Part shown: positions 9,368 through 17,227 of the stretch, piece by piece
Numbering within the stretch: position 1 is the first letter of the stretch
Layout: each line of letters begins with the position of its first letter
Source of the DNA: Kineococcus rubinsiae
GTDB taxonomy: Bacteria; Actinomycetota; Actinomycetes; Actinomycetales; Kineococcaceae
Reading direction: 5' to 3'
DNA: 64,000 nt
Assembly (NCBI RefSeq): GCF_011839805.1
Contig: NZ_VWPY01000002.1
Span: forward strand, 186,001-250,000
The notes under the pieces: generated by a model
Databases searched by the model: none
What the model was told of the DNA's origin: nothing
The model's input: the letters and a program-made list of their open reading frames with translations, nothing else
Program-made: the position numbers and the translations under genes

Positions 9368-10199
9368 GCTGACCACCGACGACACGTCGACGGGCGCGCC
9401 GCGCGAGTTCGGCCCGCCGCTGCTGAGCATGGAGGCCGTGACGCTGCGCTTCGGCGGCGTCGTGGCGCTGAACGACGTCTCCTTCGACATCCGCCAGGGG
9501 GAGATCCTCGGGCTCATCGGCCCCAACGGCGCCGGCAAGACGACGTGCTTCAACGCCCTCACGGGCGTCTACCAGCCGACGTCCGGGCAGGTCGTCTTCG
9601 ACGGTCGCCCCCTGGGCAACCGCAAGCGGTACCAGATCAACCGGCTCGGCATCGCGCGCACGTTCCAGAACATCCGCCTGTTCCAGAACATGACGGCGCG
9701 CGAGAACGTCCTCGTCGGGGCCGACTCCCACCACCGCGCGGGCGTCGTCAACTCGCTGTTCCGCCTGCCCCTGCACCGCCGGGAGACCGCGGACGGCAAC
9801 CGCCTGGCGGACGAGCTGCTGGACCTCATGGACCTCGGGCACCGCTCCGAGGACCTGGCGCGCAACCTGTCCTACGGCGAGCAGCGGCGCCTCGAGATCG
9901 CCCGGGCGCTGGCCACCAAGCCGAAGCTGCTGTGCCTGGACGAGCCCGCGGCCGGGTTCAACCCGGTCGAGAAGCAGCGCCTCATGGACCTCATCCGGCG
10001 CGTGCGCGACCTGGGCAACACCGTGCTCCTCATCGAGCACGACATGCGCCTGGTCATGGGCGTCACCGACCGGATCGTCGTCCTGGAGTTCGGCAAGAAG
10101 ATCGCCGACGGCCTGCCGTCGGAGATCCGCAACGACCCGGCCGTCATCGCCGCCTACCTGGGCGTCGACGACGAGACGGACGAGGAGGAGACGCCGTGA
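9360..10199 (+). CDS. livG: Branched-chain amino acid ABC transporter ATPase LivG
   Basis: A 279-residue ABC ATPase. It carries Walker A GPNGAGKTT, the LivG-specific GIARTFQNIRLF Q-loop region, signature LSYGEQRRLEIARAL, Walker B LLCLDEPAAG and the switch histidine in LLIEHDM. GTG 9360 has an excellent Shine-Dalgarno (AAGGAGG, about 8 nt upstream). The frame extends to 9324, but that part overlaps livM and has no SD. It hydrolyses ATP as a heterodimer with LivF to drive uptake. It shares a GTGA overlap with livF. Confidence 0.95.
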   Translation: MPELTTDDTSTGAPREFGPPLLSMEAVTLRFGGVVALNDVSFDIRQGEILGLIGPNGAGKTTCFNALTGVYQPTSGQVVFDGRPLGNRKRYQINRLGIARTFQNIRLFQNMTARENVLVGADSHHRAGVVNSLFRLPLHRRETADGNRLADELLDLMDLGHRSEDLARNLSYGEQRRLEIARALATKPKLLCLDEPAAGFNPVEKQRLMDLIRRVRDLGNTVLLIEHDMRLVMGVTDRIVVLEFGKKIADGLPSEIRNDPAVIAAYLGVDDETDEEETP

Positions 10200-10969
10200 G
10201 CACGGACACCGCCACCGGAGCGGGGGCCGCCGGGCGCGCGCTCGGCGAGGACCTGCTCGTCGTGGACGACCTGAGCGTCAACTACGGGCGCATCGAGGCC
10301 ATCCGCAACGTCTCGTTCCGGGTGCCGCAAGGGGGCATCGCGACCCTCATCGGGGCCAACGGCGCGGGCAAGACGACCACGCTGAAGGCGATCTCCGGGC
10401 TGCGCAGCATCCGGACCGGGCGGATCCTCTTCGAGGGCGAGGACATCACCAAGGTCCCCTCGCACAAGCTCGTCACGCGGGGGATCTGCCAGGCCCCCGA
10501 GGGCCGCGGCATCTTCCCCGGCATGACCGTCGAGGAGAACCTCGACATGGGCGCCTACACGCGCAACGACCGGCGCACGCCCGCCTACGCCGCGGACCTC
10601 GACCGGGTCTTCACGCTGTTCCCGCGCCTGCTGGAGCGCCGCAGCCAGTTCGCGGGGACGATGTCCGGCGGCGAGCAGCAGATGCTCGCCATCGGGCGGG
10701 CGCTGATGTCGCGCCCGAAGCTGCTGCTGCTGGACGAGCCGTCCATGGGGCTCGCCCCCAAGCTGATCCAGCAGATCTTCGCGATCATCCGCGAGATCAA
10801 CGCGCAGGGCACCACGGTGCTCCTGGTCGAGCAGAACGCCGCCCAGGCGCTGCGCACCGCGGACCTGGCCTACGTGCTGGAGACCGGCAGCGTGGTCCGC
10901 GAGGGCACCGGGGCCGCCCTGGCGGCCGACGACTCGATCCGCGCGGCCTACCTGGGCGGCGACGTCTAG
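10196..10969 (+). CDS. livF: Branched-chain amino acid ABC transporter ATPase LivF
   Basis: A 257-residue ABC ATPase, partner of LivG. It shows the LivF-typical VNYGRIEAIRNVSF start of the ABC core, Walker A GANGAGKTT, the CQAPEGRGIFPGMTVEENL Q-loop block, signature MSGGEQQMLAIGRAL, Walker B LLLLDEPSMGLAP and the switch histidine replaced in the usual LivF fashion by VEQNA. GTG 10196 overlaps the livG stop. Last gene of the liv operon; a hairpin lies 51 bp after the stop. Confidence 0.95.
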   Translation: MSTDTATGAGAAGRALGEDLLVVDDLSVNYGRIEAIRNVSFRVPQGGIATLIGANGAGKTTTLKAISGLRSIRTGRILFEGEDITKVPSHKLVTRGICQAPEGRGIFPGMTVEENLDMGAYTRNDRRTPAYAADLDRVFTLFPRLLERRSQFAGTMSGGEQQMLAIGRALMSRPKLLLLDEPSMGLAPKLIQQIFAIIREINAQGTTVLLVEQNAAQALRTADLAYVLETGSVVREGTGAALAADDSIRAAYLGGDV

Positions 10970-11020
10970 GACCGCACGAGCAGCACCCGCGCGCACCGCG
11001 CGAGCAGGACCCGCACGGGA

Positions 11021-11053
11021 CGAGGACCCACCGGCACCGCCGGTGGGTCCTCG
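11021..11053 (+). terminator. Terminator of the liv operon
   Basis: A 14 bp inverted repeat (CGAGGACCCACCGG) with a CACCG loop, followed by TCGTCGTGACGG. Confidence 0.8.
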
Positions 11054-11167
11054 TCGTCGTGACGGGCTCCTCGTCGTCGGGCGTGCGCCGCGAGGTCACC
11101 GGATGGTCACGCGCAGGTCACGGGGGACGACGTGGAGTCAACCTGGGCGCCGACGCGCGGGGCGATC

Positions 11168-11196
11168 TTCCGCCGGCGCGCGGAGCCCGCTATGTT
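11168..11196 (+). promoter_or_regulatory. Possible promoter of the GNAT gene
   Basis: TATGTT (11191-11196) is a good -10, and a weak -35 TTCCGC lies 17 bp upstream. The resulting leader of about 60 nt ends in a GAGGAGGA Shine-Dalgarno. Confidence 0.35.
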
Positions 11197-11259
11197 CCGA
11201 CGCAGCCGCGAGGGCGGTGACCGGTAGCGGGGGCCCCGGACGTTCGAGGAGGACGCGAC

Positions 11260-11943
11260 GTGGCACGTGCTGCCGTAGAGGTGCGCCAGGCGACCGGCGC
11301 CGACGTGGACGACCTGCTGGCGCTGTACAGCTCCGCCCGGCACGGGCGGGAGGCGGCCGGCGCGGCCGCGGACCAGGTCCGCGACCGGCTGCTGCGGGCG
11401 CTGGACGGGGACGAGGTCCGCGTCCTGCTGGCCACCGTCGCCGAGCGCCCCGTGGGCTACGCCCTGCTGACCGCGGCCCCGCTGCTGCCGCTGACGACCT
11501 CCACGGGCCCGAGCATCGAGCACCTGCACGTCCTGCCGCAGTCGCGCCGCCGCGGCGTGGCCCGGGCGCTGCTGGCCCGCGCCGCGACCCTCGCCCACGC
11601 CGAGGGCGCCGAGCAGCTGTGCTGCACCGTGGCCCCCGACGACCGCGAGTACACCCGCTACATGGCCCAGCTGGGCTTCGCGCCCGTCGTGGTGCGCCGC
11701 GCCGTGGCCCTGCCCGTCCTGCGCCGCCGCCTCCTCGTCGACGCGGCCGTCGCCCCGCAGCACGCCGGCGACGTGCTCGCCCACCGCCGCTCCCTGCGCG
11801 AGCGGCTGGCCCGCGGGGCGGCCGACACCCAGCCGATCCCGGCGGTGGCCGAGGAGGTCCCGCTGGCGCGCACCGCGACGGAGCCGCCGCCCGCCGGCGG
11901 CCGCCGCCCGCGCCGCGTGCGCTCGGTGCCGTCGGGCTTCTGA
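11260..11943 (+). CDS. GNAT-family N-acetyltransferase
   Basis: A 227-residue protein with a GNAT fold over residues about 5-155. The acetyl-CoA-binding motif A is visible as IEHLHVLPQSRRRGVARALL, followed by a helix and the ...YTRYMAQLGF motif B. The rest (about 70 residues) is Arg/Ala-rich and probably disordered. GTG 11260 has a strong Shine-Dalgarno (GAGGAGGA), unlike the leaderless genes around it. The substrate cannot be told from sequence. It sits alone between the liv terminator and polA, so context does not point to a pathway. Confidence 0.85.
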   Translation: MARAAVEVRQATGADVDDLLALYSSARHGREAAGAAADQVRDRLLRALDGDEVRVLLATVAERPVGYALLTAAPLLPLTTSTGPSIEHLHVLPQSRRRGVARALLARAATLAHAEGAEQLCCTVAPDDREYTRYMAQLGFAPVVVRRAVALPVLRRRLLVDAAVAPQHAGDVLAHRRSLRERLARGAADTQPIPAVAEEVPLARTATEPPPAGGRRPRRVRSVPSGF

Positions 11944-11965
11944 GCGCCCCCGCCGGCGCCGGGAG

Positions 11966-11988
11966 GTGTCCGGGGTCGCCACTACCCT
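11966..11988 (+). promoter_or_regulatory. polA promoter, PafBC-like element plus -10
   Basis: GTGTCCGGGG (11966-11975), a 7 nt spacer and TACCCT (11983-11988) precede the GTG by 7 nt. The 10-mer differs at two positions from the one shared by the three uvr genes and has the same spacing. Confidence 0.5.
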
Positions 11989-11995
11989 GACGGGC

Positions 11996-14803
11996 GTGAC
12001 CCCTGCTGCCGGCACCCGCTCCCGGGCCGCCACGAAGACCGCCGCTCCCGCCCGGAAGTCGGCGGCCGCCCGCGCCGCCGAGGCCCGCCCGCGGCTCCTG
12101 CTCGTCGACGGGCACTCCCTGGCCTACCGGGCGTTCTTCGCGCTGCCGGTGGAGAACTTCTCCACGACCACGGGGCAGCCGACCAACGCGGTCTACGGCT
12201 TCACGTCGATGCTCATCAACGTCCTGCGCGACGAGGAGCCCACGCACCTCGCGGTCGCCTTCGACATCTCCCGGCAGACCTTCCGCACGGAGGAGTACGC
12301 CGAGTACAAGGCCAACCGCGCCAAGAGCCCCGACGAGTTCCGCGGGCAGGTCGAGCTCATCAAGGAGGTCCTCGACGCCCTGAAGGTGCCGGTCGTCGTG
12401 AAGGACGGCTTCGAGGCCGACGACGTCATCGCGACCCTGACGACGCAGGCCGTGCAGGCCGGCTACGACGTGCTGGTCTCCACGGGGGACCGCGACGCGC
12501 TGCAGCTCGTCAACGACGCCGTGACGGTCCTCTACCCGCGCAAGGGCGTCTCGGACCTGCTGCGCATGACCCCCGAGGTCGTCGAGGAGCGCTACGGCGT
12601 CCCGCCCGAGCGCTACCCGGACCTGGCTGCGCTGGTGGGGGAGACGAGCGACAACCTGCCGGGCGTCCCCGGGGTGGGTCCCAAGACGGCCGCGAAGTGG
12701 ATCACCACCTACGACGGCCTCGACGGCGTCATCGCCAACGCCGACCTCATCAAGGGCAAGGCGGGGGAGAGCCTGCGCGAGCACCTCGACGGGGTGATCC
12801 GCAACCGCCGCCTCAACGCCCTCGTGCGCGACCTGTCGCTGGAGGTGGAGCCGGCCGACCTGCACCGCCGCGCGTGGGACCGCGAGCAGGTGCACACCGT
12901 CTTCGACGGCCTGGAGTTCCGCGTCCTGCGCGACCGCCTCTTCGCGACGCTGGAGTCCGCCGAGCCGGAGGCCGAGGGCGGCTTCGGCGTCGACGGCGCG
13001 ATCCTGCTCGCGGGGGAGGTCGCCCCCTGGCTCACCGACCACGCGCAGGGCCGCACCGGCCTGCACGTCGCGGGGGAGTGGGGCCGTGGGGCGGGCGACG
13101 TCACCGGCCTCGCGCTCGCCGGCGCCGACGGCGTCGCCGCCTGGCTCGACCCGGCCACCCTGGAGCCCGCCGACGAGCAGGCGCTCGCGGCGTGGCTGGC
13201 CGACCCCGAGCGGCCGAAGGTCGCCCACGACGTCAAGGGCCCGACCCACGCCCTGCACGGTCGCGGCTGGGAGCTGCGCGGCCTGGTCCAGGACACCGCG
13301 CTCGCGGCCTACCTGTGCCACCCCGACCAGCGCAGCTACGACCTCGCCGACCTCGCGGTGCGCCACCTCGGCCGCGAGCTGCGCGCCGAGGGCGCGGCCG
13401 TGCCCGTCGCCCCGTCGGAGGACGGCGACCAGCTGACCCTCGACGCGGGCGACGGTCCCCTGGGCGGCGACGACCAGGCGCGGGCCGAGGAGGGCATGGT
13501 CCGGGCGCTCGCGGTGTCCGAGCTCGCCGACGTCCTCGCCACCGAGCTCGACGCCCGCGGCGGCACGCGCCTGCTGGCCGAGGTCGAGCTGCCCCTGGTC
13601 GACGTCCTCGCCCGCCAGGAGCGGGTCGGCATCGCCATCGACGCCGACCTCCTCGCCGAGCTCGAGCAGCACTTCGCCGACCGCGTCGCCGAGGCCCAGC
13701 GCCTGGCCTACGAGGTCATCGGGACCGAGATCAACCTCGGCTCGCCCAAGCAGCTGCAGGTCGTGCTGTTCGAGCAGCTGGAGATGCCGAAGACCAAGAA
13801 GACGAAGACGGGCTGGACGACCGACGCGGACGCGCTCGCCGCGCTCTACGTGAAGACGGAGCACCCGTTCCTGCAGCACCTCCTGGAGCACCGCGACGCC
13901 TCGCGGCTGCGCCAGACGGTCGAGGGGCTGCAGAAGTCGATCGCCGACGACGGCCGCATCCACACGACCTACCAGCAGATGATCGCCGCGACCGGGCGGC
14001 TGAGCTCGACGGACCCGAACCTGCAGAACATCCCCATCCGCACCGACGAGGGCCGCCGCATCCGCGCGGCGTTCGTCGTGGGGCGCGGGGACTCGGGCGA
14101 GGGCTTCGAGAGCCTGCTCACGGCGGACTACTCGCAGATCGAGATGCGGATCATGGCGCACCTCTCGGCCGACGAGGGCCTCATCGAGGCGTTCCGCTCC
14201 GGCGAGGACCTGCACCGCTTCGTCGGCAGCCGCGTCTTCCACGTCGAGCCCGCCGAGGTCACCTCCGCGATGCGGGCCAAGATCAAGGCGATGTCGTACG
14301 GGCTGGCCTACGGCCTGTCGCCCTTCGGCCTGTCGAACCAGCTGAAGATCTCCACCGAGGAGGCCAAGGGCCTCATGGACGAGTACTTCGAGCGCTTCGG
14401 CGGGGTCCGCGACTACCTGCAGGGCGTCGTCGCCGAGGCCCGCCAGTCGGGCTGGACCGAGACGATCATGGGCCGGCGCCGCTACCTGCCGGACCTGACG
14501 AGCGACAACCGCCAGCGCCGGGAGATGGCCGAGCGGATGGCGCTGAACGCCCCCATCCAGGGCTCGGCGGCCGACATCATCAAGGTCGCGATGCTCGGGG
14601 TCGACGCGGGGCTGCGCACGGCCGGGATGCGCTCGCGCCTGCTGCTGCAGGTGCACGACGAGCTCGTGCTCGAGGTCGCCGACGGCGAGCGGGACGCCCT
14701 GGAGCAGCTCGTGCGCGCGGAGATGGCCGCCGCGGCCGACCTCGCCGTGCCGCTGGACGTGTCGGTGGGCATCGGCGCGTCCTGGCACGAGGCCGGCCAC
14801 TGA
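11996..14803 (+). CDS. polA: DNA polymerase I
   Basis: A 935-residue family A polymerase for gap filling and primer removal in repair and replication. Residues about 30-300 form the 5' nuclease (LLVDGHSLAYRAFFALP, DDVIATLTTQA, LPGVPGVGPKTAAKW). Residues about 320-500 occupy the 3'-5' exonuclease position, but no D-x-E, NxxxFD or YxxxD motif of a working proofreading site can be found, as is usual in actinobacteria. The polymerase domain is complete: motif A ADYSQIEMRIMAHLS, motif B RAKIKAMSYGLAYG, motif C QVHDELVLEV. GTG 11996 is preferred over the in-frame GTG 11966, which lies within the promoter. Confidence 0.96.
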   Translation: MTPAAGTRSRAATKTAAPARKSAAARAAEARPRLLLVDGHSLAYRAFFALPVENFSTTTGQPTNAVYGFTSMLINVLRDEEPTHLAVAFDISRQTFRTEEYAEYKANRAKSPDEFRGQVELIKEVLDALKVPVVVKDGFEADDVIATLTTQAVQAGYDVLVSTGDRDALQLVNDAVTVLYPRKGVSDLLRMTPEVVEERYGVPPERYPDLAALVGETSDNLPGVPGVGPKTAAKWITTYDGLDGVIANADLIKGKAGESLREHLDGVIRNRRLNALVRDLSLEVEPADLHRRAWDREQVHTVFDGLEFRVLRDRLFATLESAEPEAEGGFGVDGAILLAGEVAPWLTDHAQGRTGLHVAGEWGRGAGDVTGLALAGADGVAAWLDPATLEPADEQALAAWLADPERPKVAHDVKGPTHALHGRGWELRGLVQDTALAAYLCHPDQRSYDLADLAVRHLGRELRAEGAAVPVAPSEDGDQLTLDAGDGPLGGDDQARAEEGMVRALAVSELADVLATELDARGGTRLLAEVELPLVDVLARQERVGIAIDADLLAELEQHFADRVAEAQRLAYEVIGTEINLGSPKQLQVVLFEQLEMPKTKKTKTGWTTDADALAALYVKTEHPFLQHLLEHRDASRLRQTVEGLQKSIADDGRIHTTYQQMIAATGRLSSTDPNLQNIPIRTDEGRRIRAAFVVGRGDSGEGFESLLTADYSQIEMRIMAHLSADEGLIEAFRSGEDLHRFVGSRVFHVEPAEVTSAMRAKIKAMSYGLAYGLSPFGLSNQLKISTEEAKGLMDEYFERFGGVRDYLQGVVAEARQSGWTETIMGRRRYLPDLTSDNRQRREMAERMALNAPIQGSAADIIKVAMLGVDAGLRTAGMRSRLLLQVHDELVLEVADGERDALEQLVRAEMAAAADLAVPLDVSVGIGASWHEAGH

Positions 14804-14807
14804 CCGG

Positions 14808-14828
14808 GTGACCGGACCCGCCGGTCAC
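14808..14828 (+). terminator. Possible terminator of polA
   Basis: An 8 bp inverted repeat (GTGACCGG...CCGGTCAC) with an ACCCG loop starts 5 bp after the polA stop, between convergent genes. Confidence 0.5.
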
Positions 14829-14930
14829 GGCGGGCGGACGCGGGCGCGGGGAGGGTCGCGGGCGGGCGCGGGGCGGGCGCGGGGCGGGGGAGTGGCGGTC
14901 CGGTGCTCGCGCCGAACGCCGGCGCGCCCG

Positions 14931-16025
14931 TCAGCGCGGTCTCGTGCCCGCGAGCAGCTGCGGGAGCGCCGCGTCCAGGCGCGCCACCAGCCAGCGCGGT
15001 GCCGGCACCCGTCGGCCCCGCTCCCGCGACGCGGCGTCGGCCCCCCACCACGCGACCCGTCGCTGGTCGTCCGGGGTGGCCGCCCCCTCGCGGTCGCCGG
15101 CCGTGCACGCCTGCACCTCGGCCACCGCGCCGGCGGCCTGGACCACGCGCCACGCGTCCAGCGACAGTCCCCGGCGGGACGAGGCGGCGTAGCTGCCGAG
15201 GGCGACGGCCCGCTCCTGGCGCCGCCGGGTGGTGTCCGCCGGGGAGACCGGCGCGGCCCGCACCCGGTGCGCGACGAGGTCGGCCACCTGCTGGCTGACG
15301 ACGACCTCGGGGCCGACGTCGGCGACGCCGATGCTCGCGAGGAAGGCGAGCAGGCCGTCGCCGACGAGCAGCCGCGCGGGCCGGTCCGCCTGCCCCGGTG
15401 CGCCCGGCTCCTCGGCCAGGGCCGAGGCGCCCAGCGTGAGGACGGGGTTGTCCCCGCCCTGCAGCTCGGGCACGGCCGCGACCGCGGCGATCAGCTGCTG
15501 CGCGCGCAGGGCCGCCGCGCGCGGGGCCAGCCCGTCGCGCGCCGTCAGCAGCCGGGTCAGCCGGACGGGGTCGCGCAGCACCCCGCCGTGCACCGCCAGC
15601 AGCCCGACGTCGGCGGCGTCACCGCCCCAGAAGCGCTGCGTGCTGCTCAACGCCCGCTCGAGGTCGGCGCCGGTGGCCGGGTTCGGCGCCCAGGCGCCCT
15701 CCCCGGCGCGCCCGAGCAGCGCGGCCTCGTCGGCGGGGAGGTCCAGGACGCCGTTGGTGAGGAGGAACCGCAGCTGCTGCGGCTCCACCCCGCGCAGCTG
15801 CCAGGCGACGAACCGGGTGAGCCGCGACGGCCGGCACCCCGGCGCGTCGGGGTCCAGCAGCGCCGCCACGGCGGCGGCCACGGGGGAGGCGCCGGCCGCG
15901 GGACGGGCGGGCGCGACGGCACTCCGGCCGGCGGAGCCCGGCGTCCCGGTCACGAGCGCCGTCCCGCCGACGACCAGCAGGACACCCGTGGCGGCGGTGG
16001 CGACCACGCGCGCGAGGGAGGACAC
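14931..16025 (-). CDS. Secreted or membrane-anchored protein resembling an inactivated zinc metallopeptidase
   Basis: A 364-residue protein. GTG 16025 has a GGAGGGAGG Shine-Dalgarno and opens an N-terminal hydrophobic segment (residues 4-26), so it is exported or anchored. From memory of a family of secreted neutral metallopeptidases, the blocks QRFWGGDAADVGLLAVHGG, GGDNPVLTLGA, ARLLVGDGLLAFLASIGVAD and SSRRGLSLDAWRVVQ occur in the family order. The HEFxHH zinc site expected just after them reads SQQVAD (residues 244-249), and the third ligand Glu aligns with Gln270. Family assignment is therefore tentative, and if it is right the protein is not a zinc protease. It converges with polA. Confidence 0.6.
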   Translation of the reverse strand: MSSLARVVATAATGVLLVVGGTALVTGTPGSAGRSAVAPARPAAGASPVAAAVAALLDPDAPGCRPSRLTRFVAWQLRGVEPQQLRFLLTNGVLDLPADEAALLGRAGEGAWAPNPATGADLERALSSTQRFWGGDAADVGLLAVHGGVLRDPVRLTRLLTARDGLAPRAAALRAQQLIAAVAAVPELQGGDNPVLTLGASALAEEPGAPGQADRPARLLVGDGLLAFLASIGVADVGPEVVVSQQVADLVAHRVRAAPVSPADTTRRRQERAVALGSYAASSRRGLSLDAWRVVQAAGAVAEVQACTAGDREGAATPDDQRRVAWWGADAASRERGRRVPAPRWLVARLDAALPQLLAGTRPR

Positions 16026-16199
16026 GGGGTGCCGACCTCCCTCCGCCCCGGCGCCCCCGGCGTCGTCGCCGGGCACCGGCCGGGGCCGTCTCGAGGGTAG
16101 GCGCGTCGGGCGGCGCGCGCAGTCCCCGGCGGGTGCGGCGCCTCCCTCCGCCCCGTCGGCCCCGCGAGCCCCGTCGGCCCCGGCGGCGGGGGTCCGGCG

Positions 16200-17042
16200 T
16201 CAGGCCCGGCGCAGGCAGAGCACGAGCGTGCCGGGCACGAGCTCGCCGCGCAGCCGGCTCCAGCCGCCCCACACCGCCTCACCCGCGTGCCACTCGGGTT
16301 CGGCGAGGTCCTCGACGGTGAACCCGGCGCCGCGGGCCAGGCGCACCCAGTCCCCGACGGTGCGGTGGTGCTCGACGTAGCGGACGCTGCCGTCCTCCTC
16401 GGTCTCCACGTAGGGGCGGCGGTCGAAGTAGGAGTGCGTCACCGTCAGCCCCTCGGGGCCCGGGACGTCGGGCAGCGCCCAGCGCAGGGGGTGCGGCACG
16501 CTCCCCACGAAGCGGCCCCCGGGGCGCAGGACACGCGCGGCCTCGGCCAGCACCCGGTCGGCGTCGGCCACGAAGGGCAGGGCGCCGTAGGACGTGACGA
16601 CCAGGTCGAAGGCGGCGTCGGCGAAGGGCAGGACGCGCGCGTCGCACTGCAGCAGGGGCGTGCGCGGGGAGCCCCCGTCCGCGGCGGCGCGCCGGTCCTC
16701 CAGGGCGGCGCCCTCGCGCAGCATCCCGAGGGAGAGGTCGGTGGCCACCACCGCGGCGCCGCGGGTGGCGAGCCAGCGCGCGCACTGCGCGCCGCCCGCC
16801 CCGACCTCCAGCACCCGCAGGCCGGCGACGTCGCCGAGCAGCGCCGCGTCGGCCTCGCGCCAGCCCTCCGGGCCCCAGACGAGGTCGGAGCCGGGGCGGT
16901 CGTCGCCGAGGAAGGTGCCGTGCTCGCTGCGGTAGCCGGCCGCCTCGGCGTCCCACCAGGTGCGCTGGGCGCGCACGGTGTCGGCGGCCGCCACGGGCCG
17001 GCGCCCCACGGACGGCTGGTCGGGGTGGTTCGCGTCGCTCAC
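16200..17042 (-). CDS. SAM-dependent class I methyltransferase
   Basis: A 280-residue cytoplasmic protein with a Methyltransf_11-type Rossmann core. Motif I is LRVLEVGAGGAQCARWL (about residues 92-108), the acidic motif II is VVATDLSLGML, and motif III/IV reads FDLVVTSYGALPFVADADRVL. The post-core RVLRPGGRFVGSVPHPLRW is typical of small-molecule methyltransferases. The N-terminal WWDAEAAGYRSEHG segment is shared by an actinobacterial subgroup. GTG 17042 is preceded by CAGGAT and 6 nt, the leaderless pattern. The substrate is unknown. It is divergent from rpsA. Confidence 0.85.
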   Translation of the reverse strand: MSDANHPDQPSVGRRPVAAADTVRAQRTWWDAEAAGYRSEHGTFLGDDRPGSDLVWGPEGWREADAALLGDVAGLRVLEVGAGGAQCARWLATRGAAVVATDLSLGMLREGAALEDRRAAADGGSPRTPLLQCDARVLPFADAAFDLVVTSYGALPFVADADRVLAEAARVLRPGGRFVGSVPHPLRWALPDVPGPEGLTVTHSYFDRRPYVETEEDGSVRYVEHHRTVGDWVRLARGAGFTVEDLAEPEWHAGEAVWGGWSRLRGELVPGTLVLCLRRA

Positions 17043-17048
17043 GCGGCC

Positions 17049-17054
17049 ATCCTG
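17049..17054 (-). promoter_or_regulatory. -10-like element of the methyltransferase gene
   Basis: CAGGAT on the minus strand ends 6 nt before GTG 17042. The first base departs from TANNNT. Confidence 0.4.
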
Positions 17055-17091
17055 GCGCGCGCGGCGGGTGGCGCGGTCCCAGCGGGGTGCT

Positions 17092-17120
17092 TTGCCCCCG
17101 ACTTCGCGCCCAGCTATCCT
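17092..17120 (+). promoter_or_regulatory. rpsA promoter (-35/-10)
   Basis: TTGCCC (17092-17097), a 17 bp spacer and TATCCT (17115-17120). This is the best canonical housekeeping promoter in the window, fitting a highly expressed ribosomal gene. Confidence 0.7.
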
Positions 17121-17126
17121 GGAGGA

Positions 17127-17227
17127 GCGAGCGTCTGCCGTCCCACCGACCGGAGGGACGCCGCTCGTGACCGCGAGGTCCCTCGCGCGTCTCCCCTACC
17201 AGTGTCCCTGACGGAGCCCCTACCTCC
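17127..17227 (+). promoter_or_regulatory. Structured rpsA 5' leader
   Basis: The leader of about 100 nt can form hairpins CGTCCC/GGGACG (17139-17160) and CGCGAGG/CCTCGCG (17172-17187). GTCCC occurs three times (17140, 17178, 17204) but GGGAC once (17155), so mutually exclusive pairings are possible. No strong Shine-Dalgarno precedes the ATG. Confidence 0.4.

Noticed and set aside
11138-14800. A 1220-residue open frame on the minus strand opposite polA
   Set aside because: It is the antisense shadow of polA in a high-GC genome: low-complexity Arg/Gly/Ala composition, no domain, and polA itself has every expected motif.
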